Shown here: piece after piece, positions 1-11,756 of the stretch
How positions within the stretch are numbered: the first letter of the stretch is position 1
Layout: every line of letters begins with the position of its first letter
Source: Colletes latitarsis
Taxonomy: Eukaryota > Arthropoda > Insecta > Hymenoptera > Colletidae
NCBI RefSeq assembly: GCF_051014445.1
Contig: NC_135141.1
Span: 14,756,001-14,820,000 of the forward strand
DNA: 64,000 nucleotides
Direction: 5' to 3'
Notes under the pieces: model-generated
What the model was told of the DNA's origin: nothing
Seen by the model: the letters and a program-made list of their open reading frames with translations, nothing else
Databases searched by the model: none
Position numbers and translations under genes: made by a program

Positions 1-897
1 AACGCCTGTAAGTCTTTGAAAAATTATGAGTCATGAATTCGATTAGCTCAACCTGTTAATTGCATATGATTGGTGTAGTCTACTTTATCACGTCTAAAAC
101 AATAATTATAAAATGACTATTTTATTAATTTCCAGTTCGTTGTTTATCACGGAGAAGCAATTGTTAAGCCGAGTGAACAAAGTTGTTTGGAATCGACATG
201 GTCAAGTAGTGCTCGTAGAACTGGGTCTGTTGACACAGTAAAACCTCGATTATTGAAAGAGAACCTAGTTAATTGCATAGTGCCGACAAGTGAAGGGGAT
301 GGTTGCTAAGCAACAAGGTTAAAGACGTTCCGCGTGGGCCATTAGTAATGGGGATATGCTGTGTGGAACTACTTCTCGTTAGATTGATTGCCTTGATTAT
401 TGCAGGAACATCGACTATTGCTGGAATTTTTAGTCGTGATTTCCTGTAATTATCGAGGTTCGACTCTACATTTAATGCGCCATTTTATCTCACGCCACGT
501 ACTTCACGTAGAATCTATGCTTTCGCGAAAGAAAATTCTTTTCATAAAATAAGAAAAAACGACAGATACATAAAAAATAAATCAGAAATTATTTTGTTTC
601 GTAACAGAACCGTGATGAAACCGTACTTGTAAACTGATGGATAATTACAAGTTGCTTTCTTTAATATACTCCTACTCTGTACGTATAAGTAATAATTAGT
701 AAATAATGTTTTTACGATAGGTGAGGTTCTTTCCATGCATTGGGACATTTTTATATAAAATTAATAGTTGGAGATAACTCAAGCAAATCAACGCAGATAA
801 AAAAAAAACGCATAGAATACTGTGATTGCTGTCATAAATAGTTTCGATCGAGGAGGTTGCAAAACTTTTTAAAAGAAAATACACGAAAGTATTATGG
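1..897. other. AT-rich single-copy DNA
   Basis: No gene or repeat is recognised here. Short open frames on the minus strand (542-748 and the AT-rich part of 696-1082) have the composition of chance frames in AT-rich DNA, with no domain or splice pattern I can identify. Confidence 0.5.
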
Positions 898-1560
898 ATG
901 CAAGGTGTAAGCTCGTTAGAAGCTAAAGCAACCCCCGACGCGAACGAGGACCCTAGTTCCGGATCAGGAGACTCGAGTCCGAAAAAACGCGGTGTCAAGA
1001 GAGAAAACTCGCCTCGTGGGGGTATCTCGGAATCGAGGGGGGGCGTTAGAGAGTGGGGGGCACTAATCGACTCGGCTGTCACTTCGCAACACTGTAATCT
1101 CTCCTGCCGCGGTCCCCCTTCGGCCGTCGTCCTTACAGGGGCAGCGTAGACTCGGGGGAGCGGGGCGAGGAACGAGAAGAAATAAGGAGAGACGGTGGAA
1201 AAAGAAAGGGTAAAAAAGTGGCTGGCTGGTGAATGAAGCTATGCACCTCCGTGCCCGGGGGGCCCGGGATTCAAGTCCGGGGGCTAGTGTACCGTGACGA
1301 GCACAGCATCCTGCCCCATCCTCCGGCTACCTCGTTCTTTGCTTCTTCGTCCTTCCCCCGTTTCGTCTCTGTCCAACGATCGAACCGTTCCTCGCCGCTG
1401 GCTGATCTGCCTTTCACGACGCTCCTTCTGCGTCTTCCGTTCTGTTTGGTCAATTCTCTAATTCCGTGCTCGGTGTTCCGGACTTCTCGCAACAACGCGA
1501 TTAGCCTCCTCCGAGGATACCGACGACCACGCGTCCGTACTTGCTCCTTCGGTTAAGCGA
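898..1560. other. GC-rich, CpG-containing island
   Basis: Base composition changes sharply from the AT-rich flanks to G/C-rich, CpG-containing sequence with G-runs near 1035-1060. An 83-codon frame (898-1149, plus) encodes a Ser/Pro/Gly-rich low-complexity peptide. A second frame (1233-1556, plus) overlaps an equally open minus-strand frame (1271-1495). Open frames on both strands are what GC-rich DNA gives by chance, so I do not call a gene. It could be a promoter, an enhancer or an unrecognised exon; the sequence alone does not decide. Confidence 0.4.
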
Positions 1561-3439
1561 AAACCAGGTGCGTGGATCAAGACGATCTTATTCCTTCGAG
1601 TTCCGGCCACGTGGATCCTCTTCGCAAGTTTTTATTCGTACTTCGCGTAGGGTGACTGTCCTATTAATTGAACGATTAAAACGCTGACTGCAACGCACGA
1701 GTGAATCGACCGCTTAGGATTCGAATAAACCAATATAATACTGTTAAGACTATTACTATTCAACAGGGCGATCATATATTTTCAACAGTCGAAATTGAGT
1801 CTAGATCCTAGAAAGGACTTTAGTTTATTGCGATCAAAGGGATTTTTATTCTACACTCAACGATTATTAAGTTAATGTTTTGTTCAGCTGTACTGTTTGT
1901 GTTCGTGGATAGAATTAATACTACTGTATTGCCTTATAATAATTCACAGATATTGCCAAATGCAACCTGGTTTCTTAATATTGAATACAAACGTCAAGTG
2001 TCTGATTATTCTGACAGCTATCCTTCATAATTTATATAACAGCGAGCAAGATCGATCGCTCGTTAAACTTAGCCAAAAAATGGTTATATATGTTTATATA
2101 CTCGTTCCCAAATTCAGTTGTTCAATTCTCTAATGGTGTATTCTTAAATTATAAGCCGTTGATCTATTCTTATCTTTGGACCGATCTAAATTCAATTTTA
2201 ATTCCATCAAAATTTAACCGAATAGGTAATAATAAGAAATCTTTTTTGTTCATATACAGGGTGTTCGGCCAAAATAAGACGAAAATTCTTTTATATCTTT
2301 CATCCCTCTCCTTTGCTTCGTAATTTCCTTTCCGTATTTTAATTTTATTCTAGAAACAATCGATATTCTAAAACGAATTTTAATTTTGAATAAGCTTTCG
2401 TGAAAATAGCTATAAAAATAAAATATGGAGAAATGCTACCGAGAAACTCGCTGTGTAAAATATATATGCATAATTTAGAATACGTAGGAACTATAACTGA
2501 GAAACTAAATTTATGAGTGAGTACATAAACATAGTGTTTTCTAAAAGTGTTGTCTTCTGCTTAAGACGAGGCATTCAATAGTAAACCAAGCAATTATTTA
2601 TATTATTTTATATGACAAATCAGAATAATGTTTTTATCCTAAGCATTTCTTAAACGTTACATAACTGGAAAGATTTACTCGTACGAAAAGGTTGCCTCAT
2701 AAAAATGAAATAGAAACGTGTTAGTGAGTGTGAATCTTGTTTCGTCGTTTGAAAGAAAGCACGTTGATCAATGTGGACGTCGCCTGCAGTGATTGGGAAA
2801 CGGAGAGATGGAAAAATGGCTAAGACGGTGTTAAATATAAACACGAGGATAGAATGTAGTAATAATGATGATGATGATATTGTGAACACAAGTAAAAACC
2901 TCATCGTGGATGACATGGTGAAAATGTGTGATTAACTGCTCGCTCGGAACAACGTGTATTTACCTGTGAGCTTGGGATTATTGCAGTATAATGAATCAAA
3001 GAGAGATTGCTCAGAAAAATGGCAGTGGATGTCTTCGAAAGAATAATTCTTCGCGCTGTTTCTAAATTTGAGAATTTTCTTCCTGGCCCATCTTCGAATT
3101 AATAACACTAGTGTACTCTTACTCAAGATCCCCGAGCGAAGGTAAGTTTAGTTTAAATCTTTTTTCTTTGCCTTTAATCCTCCCAGAATCTCGTTTAAAA
3201 TTGTTTCAAACGTTAATCCACACTAAATCGTAAAAGTTCTCCCCTTCCCAACGAAACATTCCTATTTATACTTTATTTTCTTCTTTCAAGTTACAATATA
3301 ATCATTCTAATTTACGTATGATTTTTTATTCGGAGACGCTTCGTCATTCGTTCCAGAAACTACTGTGATATATGTACCCTAACTTCTATGGTCATTGCGA
3401 AATTTCACAAACATTATTCTATTATATCCTCTTGTGCTG
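1561..3439. other. AT-rich single-copy DNA with one transposon-end relic
   Basis: Apart from the TIR relic at 2267-2297 I see no repeat or gene. The region at 2700-3130 has slightly higher GC and two minus-strand frames of 64 and 88 codons, neither of which resembles a known domain. Confidence 0.45.
2267..2297 (+). mobile_element. relic end of the CAGGGTGTTC TIR family
   Basis: TA followed by CAGGGTGTTCGGCC is joined directly to AAAATAAGACGAAAAT. In intact family members (for example at 22047) these two pieces are separated by about 35 bp, and both are preceded by GGCC. The relic therefore looks like an internal deletion between two GGCC tetranucleotides. Nothing of the module array follows. 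Confidence 0.75.
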
Positions 3440-5495
3440 ATAAAATTCTTAATTATTTCAGTGCTGGCATTGATTCATTGGCATTTAAAGTATAGTAGAC
3501 TCCAAGTACACTTGTATATCGACACTCAGGCTCTAATGGAACAGCAGTGGGTTGCTACATCAACACTTAATAGAGTATCGATTTAGTTTTATATTTGACA
3601 TTTAACAAGCTTTATAAGAGGCCCAATTCATTTTTACATTAACATTTAAGCTCCAGGAGAGTACCAATTAATCCCTACATTCACACTACAGCTCTAACCG
3701 AGTTGATTCTTATACTATTCAACCTCTAGCAGAATTTCAATTGATTCATATATCAGCAATCAAGCTCTATAATAATATCAACACATTGTTACATCGATAT
3801 TTAAAGTTTACTAGAGTGACAGATGATTTCTAAATCGACATTCAAACGCTATATCTCTTTCAATTGTGACATTAGTAGTTAATTTATAGATCAAGCTCTA
3901 TGAGAGACCCAATTCATTTTTACTTTAACATTTAAGCTCCAGCAGAGTACCAATTAATTCCTACATTAACACTACAGTTCTAAAAGAGTTGATTCTTATA
4001 TTATTCAACCTCTAGCAGAATTTCAATTAATTCACATATCAGCAATCAAGCTCTATAATAATATCAATACATTGTTACATCGATATTTAAAGTTTACTAG
4101 AGTGTCAGTTGATTTCTAAATCGACATTCAAACGCTATATCTCTTTCAATTGTGACATTAGTAGTTAAGTTATATAGCGAAGATCAAGCTCTATAAGAGA
4201 CCCAATTCAATTTTACATTAACATTTAAGCTCCAGCAGAGTACCAATTAATCCCTACATTAGCACTACAGTTATGAGTGTAAGTTCATTCTTATACTATT
4301 CAACCTCTATCAGAATTTCAATTGATTCATATATCAGCAATCAAGCTCTATAATAATACCAATTCATTGCTATATCGACATTTAAAGTTTACTAGAGTGT
4401 CAGTTGATTTCTAAATCAACATTCAAACGCTATATCTCTTGCAATTGCGACATTAGTAGTTAAGTTATATAGCGACAATCAAGCTCTATAAGAGATAAGA
4501 ATCCATACATTAACACTACAGTTCTGAGTGTAAGTTCATTCTTATACTATTCAACCTCTAGCAGAATTTCAATTAATTCACATATCAACAATCAAGCTCT
4601 ACAATAATACCAATTCATTGCTACATCGACATTTAAAGTTTGCTAGAGTGTCAATTGATTTCTAAATCGACATTAAAACGCTATATCTCTTTCAATTGTG
4701 ACATTAGTAGTTAATTTATATTGTGACGATCAAGCTTTATAAGAGATCCAATTCATTTCTACATTAACATTTAAACTCCAGTAGAGTACTAATTAATCCC
4801 TACATGAACACTACAGTTCTGAGTGTAAGTTCATTCTTATATTATGCAATCTCTAGCAGAATTTCAATTTATTCATATATCAGCAATCAAGCTCTACAAT
4901 AATACCAATTGATTGTTACATCGACAATTGTGATATCAGTACTTAAGTTATATAGCGACAATCAAGCTCTATTAGAGACCCTCTATAAGAGACCCAATTC
5001 ATTTTTACATTAACATTTAAACTCCAGTATAGTACCAATTAATCCCTACATTAACACTACAGTTCTGAGTGTAAATTGATTCTTATACTATTCAACCTCT
5101 AGCAGAATTTCAATTAATTCATATATCAGCAATCAAGCTCTACAATAATACCACTTGATTGTCACAACGACAATTGTGATATTAGTATTTAAGTTATATA
5201 GCGACAATCAAGCTCTATAAGAGACCTAATTCATTTTTACATTAACATTTAAGCTCCAGTAGAGTACCAATTAATCCCTACATTAGCACTACAGTTATGA
5301 GACATTTAAGCTGTATAAGAGACTCAATTCATTTTTACATTAACATTTAACCTCTTGCAGAATTTCAATTAATTCACATATCAGCAATCAAGCTCTACAA
5401 TAATACCAATTCATTGCTACATCGACATTTAAAGTTAACTAGAGTATCAATTGATTTCTAAATCAACATTCAAACGCTATATCTCTTTCAGTTCT
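3440..5495. repeat. satellite array, ~41-bp monomers in a ~286-bp higher-order unit
   Basis: Degenerate monomers of about 40-43 bp follow the pattern ACAT..ACATTTAAGCTCT..AGAGT..CAATT. Roughly seven successive, mutually diverged monomers form a unit that itself repeats. The marker TAAATCGACA recurs at 3831, 4117, 4412 (one mismatch) and 4663, giving spacings of 286, 295 and 251 bp. From about 4900 onward units are shortened and rearranged, with partial units near 4920-4990 and 5290-5350. The 5' edge from about 3440 is the most decayed, as expected of an old array margin. No coding potential. Confidence 0.85.
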
Positions 5496-5569
5496 ACGAC
5501 ATTGTATTACCTATTTACGCGACTGTCCAGTATAATATACCTTGTTAACGAACTTATCAAACAATCAAA

Positions 5570-6120
5570 TTATCTCCCAAAGAATCCTCACCGAAAACGA
5601 CCCCTCTTCTTGATTGCTCGTTGCTCCCGTCCATCCTCGTCGCAAATCATATGATTTCTCAATTTTCTTTTCCGAGTTCCGGTTTTTTCGACACGTCGTT
5701 CGTTTATTTGCTCCCGACGCGATCTTCATCGTTCTTCCGTCGTTTCTCATTCATCGACCTCTCGATTCATGTTCCACGAGGCAGCCTTGACTCTCGCGCG
5801 CGCTCAACTCTCCGTCCCTGTGCCTTTTCCGTTTCCATCGGCCGCTTTTTGCCCTCCTTTTCGATCAACTCCGGTCCCTTCCTTCTGCTCCTTTTCCTTC
5901 CTCGAGCCATCATCATCGCTCTCCGGAGTCCGATCGATCGATCGATCGAACCGGGCCCTGAAACCGAACCGTGCACCGCCGGAAAACCGCAACGCGGATC
6001 TAGTTAACCGCGCCGCGGAAATTATTCGCGGAATAATATCGGCGAGTCGGTCCGCGTTCGTTCTCCTTCGTCGATTCGTCCAGGTGAACGCACCAATCGC
6101 GGTAAACAATCATATATCTG
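5570..6120. other. GC-rich island with a CGAT microsatellite
   Basis: GC-rich, CpG-containing sequence abuts the right edge of the 41-bp satellite array. It contains a (CGAT)n tract at 5931-5949. Overlapping open frames occur on both strands (for example 5621-6007 plus, 5769-6248 plus, 5804-6109 minus); they are Ser/Pro/Arg-rich with no recognisable domain, so I read them as compositional. A regulatory island or unrecognised exon remains possible. Confidence 0.4.
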
Positions 6121-7530
6121 GCACTTCCGGGATCGATGTTTCATCCTTGGGATTAATCATCCACTTAGGCCAATATTTCAAGGCTAGGTTAATAACATCA
6201 TATAGCCGTACCTTTCTACCGAACCTATACTTATTTTTAATTCCATAGTTTTCATTTTTTTTTCTTTCACTCAATTCTCATTTTCTTAATGAACAGTAGC
6301 TGTGCGGGTAATTTGACATACTTCGATAATTACACAGTTGGGGAAGCTTTTATTTGACGTTAAAAAACCGTGGTACATTTGACGACGTCTCTGGGTTTTA
6401 TAGGACAATATAATACTACTAATTTTGTCGATGATTGCTGTATTCAAGCATTTCTGGTGTCGATAAGCACAAGTAAATTACTTCGAAGAACGAACAAATT
6501 TATTGATAGACTAGAATGCAAAAATAAATAATTATTGTTAGTTTTCTGTTTGATTTTAGTTCCTCCGACGAGTATGTTGATTTCAGTCAGAAATCTTGCA
6601 AATATTGAATATGGGAATACGATATTCCAGAACTGATTGTTTTAATTAGTTTCTGGGGAGAGAACATTTTCCTTTCTCTCAATCGCCTAATTAGTGGGTC
6701 AGTTACCTGTATTTATTTTCATTCTTAGATTAAAGGTAACTCAAACTTGAGTCGAAACGTTTACAAATTAAATTTTTATTACTATCATTAAAAAGGGTCG
6801 TAAAAGAAACTTTTGGCTACGAATTTGTATTTTAAACATGGTAGTTATTTATGCGACGGAGCTTGAAAACCACTGCTTTAAACGTTGGCGCGGTTTGTTC
6901 TTCAAAATGGAGAAGAATCTCGTATGGGAATCGTGGATTATTGTGAGCAAAATGAACAAGGGGAATAATTATCACGAGCTATCCGATCGTTATTACAGCG
7001 ATCATCGTAAAATAAGAATTTTATTTATGGAATTAGTTGTAATTAGTAGTGCGCTTTATAGCACTCTTCAAGGTAGATATTATTACACCTATTAGCTGTG
7101 ATTGATAGTTCTCTAATAATTTGAGAGTTCTAATTACTAATCTTTAGTGGTATTTGTAACACACCTGTTATTAGAAGCTTGCTGCTCTCCGTAAAATAAG
7201 AAAAAAATCCTTAGACCCGGTATTTAATATGTTTAATACGATGTTCCATGTATAATCGAAACCCTTTGCGATACCGATCGTTAAAAGAAACGTTCAGTTC
7301 CCATTATAGAGAAAAATCTTTCCTTCTGCGAATAGAATTCAATGGATTTTGCTCACTCGGCGCACAATTATAATTATTGCATTTTTGTTACATGTCGTAA
7401 ACACGTTTAGAAAATCGTTTGCGCCGCAACGGGTAAGATTAGATCCATGTTTCTTCTCGACATAAATCGCTAAAATTCTTATTTACATTCTTATTTATAA
7501 ACATCTCGTATAACGAATAAACGATTAGAA
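6121..7530. other. AT-rich single-copy DNA
   Basis: No repeat family, transposon end or recognisable coding frame seen. The 85-codon plus-strand frame at 6838-7095 has no identifiable domain and no convincing splice or start context. Confidence 0.45.
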
Positions 7531-10180
7531 ATTATTTATTCGTTTCTAATTAGATAACAATTAGAATTCGAATCGTGGGATAATAGTGCCTCTCATCTCG
7601 AACAAACAGCTGTTGCCATTTATTTCTTGAATAGTAGATTTAAATGCCCATTTAAAATCAAGCACCGCAACTTAAATAATTAAAGTCCAATATATTAGAT
7701 AAACAAATAATCAATGTTATACTTCGCAAGAAAAAAGAAAAGAAACCGATCCTAAATGCAACAAAGCACAAATTCTTTCGACTTTTAAGAAGACAGTTTT
7801 TCGGTTCAAAATATTTCCAGAATGATTTGAAACTTTTTAATTTCGTCGAATTTCAGCATCTACCCCTTGCCGATTTTTCTTAAAAATTCGTTTTTGATTT
7901 TTAATAATTCCGTTTGACGCTTTACGGAAAAGTTGTTTAATACTTTTTTGTAGGTATCCATGAGCTCTACTTCCTTACTAAATTTCAATGCGATAAGCTC
8001 ATTATTGTAGAAATTATGGTCGTTTGAAAATTGAACCATTTCTGTGAGGTTTTTCTCACTTTACGGGGTCAAGGAACAACTTTTTCAATATTGTTAGAAT
8101 TTCTACATATTCTACACTCAAATACACGTTGTTCGCCTTTTGAAACATTAAAATCCCTCAATCCGTTCCGAAGTTATGACATTTTTTCGAGATACGCATG
8201 AAAGGAAGCATTTCAACATTAGATTTTCGGTGAAGAATTTTATTCTCGAAAATGCGTAGGATTTCGGGGTTATGTGTAATGACCAAAAATTATCGTAATT
8301 GACCCACGCTATCAAAAATTATTTATTCGTTTCTAATTAGATAACAATTAGAATTCGAATCGTGGGATAATAGTGCCTCTCATCTCGAACAAACAGCTGT
8401 TGCCATTTATTTCTAGAATAGTAGATTTAAATGCCCATTTAAAATCAAGCACCGCAACTTAAATAATTAAAGTCCAATATATTAGATAAACAAATAATCA
8501 ATGTTATACTTCGCAAGACAAAAGAAAAGAAATCGATCCTAAATGCAACAAAGCACAAATTCTTTCGACTTTTAAGAAGACAGTTTTTCAGTTCAAAATA
8601 TTTCCAGAATGATTTGAAACTTTTTAATTTCGTCGAATTTCAGCATCTACCCCTTGCCGATTTTTCTTAAAAATTCGTTTTTGATTTTTAATAATTCCGT
8701 TTGACGCTTTACGGAAAAGTTGTTTAATACTTTTTTGTAGGTATCCATGAGCTCTACTTCCTTACTAAATTTCAATGCGATAAGCTCATTATTGTAGAAG
8801 TTATGGTCGTTTGAAAATTGAACCATTTCTGTGAGGTTTTTCTCACTTTACGGGGTCAAGGAACAACTTTTTCAATATTGTTAGAATTTCTACATATTCT
8901 ACACTCAAATACACGTTATTCGCCTTTTGAAACATTAAAATCCCTCAATCCGTTCCGAAGTTATGACATTTTTTAGAGATACGCATGAAAGGAAGCATTT
9001 CAACATTAGATTTTCGGTGAAGAATTTTATTCTCGAAAATGCGTAGGATTTCGGGGTTACGTGTAATGACCAAAAATTATCGTAATTGACCCCCGCTATC
9101 AAAAATTATTTATTCGTTTCTAATTAGATAACAATTAGACTTCGAATCGTGGGATAATAGTGCCTCTCATCTCGAACAAACAGCTGTTGCCATTTATTTC
9201 TTGAATAGTAGATTTAAATGCCCATTTAAAATCAAGCACCGCAACTTAAATAATTAAAGTCCAATATATTAGATAAACAAATAATCAATGTTATACTTCG
9301 CAAGAAAAAAGAACAGAAACCGATCCTAAATGCAACAAAGCACAAATTCTTTCGACTTTTAAGCAGACAGTTTTTCGGTTCAAAATATTTCCAGAATGAT
9401 TTGAAACTTTTTAATTTCGTCGAATTTCAGCATCTACCCCTTGCCGATTTTTCTTAAAAATTCGTTTTTTATTTTTAATAATTCCGTTTGACGCTTTACG
9501 GAAAAGTTGTTTAATACTTTTTTGTAGATATCCATGAGCTCTACTTCCTTACTAAATTTCAATGCGATAAGCTCATTATTGTAGAAGTTATGGTCGTTTG
9601 AAAATTGAACCATTTCTGTGAGGTTTTTCTCACTTTACGGGGTCAAGGAACAACTTTTTCAATATTGTTAGAATTTCTACATATTCTACACTCAAATACA
9701 CGTTGTTCGCCTTTTGAAACATTAAAATCCCACAATCCGTTCCGAAGTTATGACATTTTTTAGAGATACGCATGAAAGGAAGCATTTCAACATTAGATTT
9801 TCGGTGAAGAATTTTATTCTCGAAAATGCGTAGGATTTCGGGGTTATGTGTAATGACCAAAAATTATCGTAATTGACCCCCGCTATCAAAAATTATTTAT
9901 TCGTTTCTAATTAGATAACAATTAGAATTCGAATCGTGGGATAATAGTGCCTCTCATCTCGAACAAACAGCTGTTGCCATTTATTTCTTGAATAGTAGAT
10001 TTAAATGCCCATTTAAAATCAAGCACCGCAACTTAAATAATTAAAGTCCAATATATTAGATAAACAAATAATCAATGTTATACTTCGCAAGAAAAAAGAA
10101 AAGAAACCGATCCCAAATGCAACAAAGCACAAATTCTTTCGACTTTTAAGCAGACAGTTTTTCGGTTCAAAATATTTTCC
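7531..10180. repeat. 787-bp tandem array: host segment alternating with transposon-born satellite monomer
   Basis: The string ATTATTTATTCG starts at 7531, 8318, 9105 and 9892, so the period is exactly 787 bp three times. A fourth partial copy runs to about 10178. Each unit is a host segment H of about 281 bp (unique AT-rich DNA with AACAAACAGCTGTTGCC) plus a module M of about 506 bp (7812-8317, 8599-9104, 9386-9891). M is the satellite module of the CAGGGTGTTC family on the minus strand. The order is H-M-H-M-H-M-H; the last H runs straight into unique DNA (TATTTTCCGTTTG) and gives the empty-site flank. Copies differ at only a few positions, so the array is young. There is no TIR. Confidence 0.92.
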
Positions 10181-10225
10181 GTTTGTAAATTAAAACGGGC
10201 CAAAATCGACCTCGCCATAGCTTAA

Positions 10226-10429
10226 CACTTTGACTGCCACGTCAGGACTTTTAACAGTGGAACTAAAACAATTAATTCTCAAGTTGAAATGTTAAAGAAA
10301 ATGAATTTTAATAAGCTTCGTAAATTTTAATGTGGTTACCAAAGTAACTACTACGACGACTTTTAACTTGCGTAGTTCACAATTGCCTAAAATCAACAAT
10401 TTTAGGAGTTTAGACTGGCAGTCGACGTG
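10226..10429. mobile_element. piggyBac-like MITE (TTAA target site), 204 bp
   Basis: The sequence is flanked by TTAA at 10222-10225 and 10430-10433. Its ends are inverted: CACTTTGACTGCCACGTC on the left and GACTGGCAGTCGACGTG on the right. TTAA duplication with CAC..TTGACTGCCA-type ends is the pattern of piggyBac-like non-autonomous elements. The interior is AT-rich and non-coding. It lies immediately right of the 787-bp array. Confidence 0.75.
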
Positions 10430-10433
10430 TTAA

Positions 10434-11756
10434 AAGTAGAAGAAACGTAAATAACTTTTATTAATTTTCCGTTTTCGTAATATAATCTATTATTATTTAC
10501 CCTCGTTTATCTTCGTTCAGTTTGGACTGCTTTCGGTATTGCAAACACTCGATTGTTATATTAACAGAGAAAAGAGAAATAAAGGTTCGTGAATTTGACA
10601 TATTAGAATGATATTGGAGTATGGAAATTATGTGTAAAATTTAATATAGTGTATAAATAGCATAATACATACGACAGTGTACAATTGCAAACGAATCGAT
10701 GAATATTTTTGCAAGTACAAGTAGCTGTCTTGTTGTTAGGACAAAAATATTTTGAAAAAATTACTCGCAGCTGACTGCACATATTAATATACTTAAAGCA
10801 TTTTCTTGGTTCATTGATTTTAATTGAGCCATGGAAGCGTAATAGTGGCTCTCATGGACGCATGCACCGAGGAAAAAAGTCCACGCGAATTGGTATAACA
10901 TCATTTTTTAATCTTTTTGCATTATTAAGAATTGTTTTTATACTTCGATATGGGTAGTGCATATAAAAATGTCTCGAATAAATAACGTTATTATACAGGG
11001 TGGTCTAAAAGTCAGTTCGTACGATTTTTTAGACATTTCTAATAGTCGGAGAAAAACACATTTTCGACATAAGATAATCAGCTTTCGATCAGTTACTAAA
11101 AAGTCGAAATTACTAAATTGGGAGTAACTTAAAAGTCATAGTAGAGTTTTTTCTGTTTTTCCATAATATAATGTTTCGATTTATATCCAACACTTGGAAC
11201 TAGTCTCCTCCAAAGCATTTTCTGATAAATAATATACGTGTGGTGCCTGTTAGAATAATGATTCTGGAGGCATCTATACAAACTTGCGGAAATTAGGTTT
11301 CTACGAGTTACTTTTAGTGAAGAAGATTTATATATTTATTTCACTTGTTTGATATTTATTCTTTTTTATTTATTAAAATAAAAGTTTGAAGTCAGCCTGT
11401 CACAAGCTCTCAATGTACAAGCTCATGTACATTTGTTGTTAATAAATTGTTCAATGTTTAATGTTGTCACACAACAGTTTTTGTTTGAATGAGTATTGTT
11501 CTGAAACCGTTGATGATTTGAGCACTGTTCACAATTTGTACGCGGAGAACCAATTTCAGTAAGTACAGCATTGCATTTTGTAGCTTTTGCCTAGTATTTT
11601 GACGTTCGAATCAATCGTTTATCTTACGTTGAAGCGATGAAGCACTATGTTTATTAAATTAGCTCACATTGGGACAAAATCTAATATTTAAGTTTTGGAG
11701 CAAAATCGAATGCCTGACATAATATAATAGAAATTGTCGCGATGTACAATAATATA
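10434..11756. other. AT-rich single-copy DNA with a possible orphan transposon end at 10996
   Basis: At 10996 the sequence TATA-CAGGGTGGTCTAAAAGTC resembles the TA-flanked CAGGGTG ends of the main family but diverges after the seventh base. It could be the end of a different TA-inserting element; I did not find a matching inverted partner nearby. The rest is AT-rich and featureless apart from small palindromes. Confidence 0.4.

Noticed and set aside
1240..1290. A tRNA T-arm-like hairpin around CCCGGGATTCAAGTCCGGG
   Set aside because: The stem is GC-rich but the loop is out of register with the TTCRANN consensus, and no acceptor or anticodon stem can be drawn around it.
5769..6248. A 159-codon plus-strand frame near the GC island
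   Set aside because: Overlapping frames on both strands, a CGAT microsatellite inside it, and a C-terminal part that runs into AT-rich DNA; no recognisable domain.
10996..11020. CAGGGTGGTC after TATA, taken at first as another member of the main family
   Set aside because: It diverges from the family after the first seven bases and no A or B module or inverted end follows; at most it is an end of a different element.
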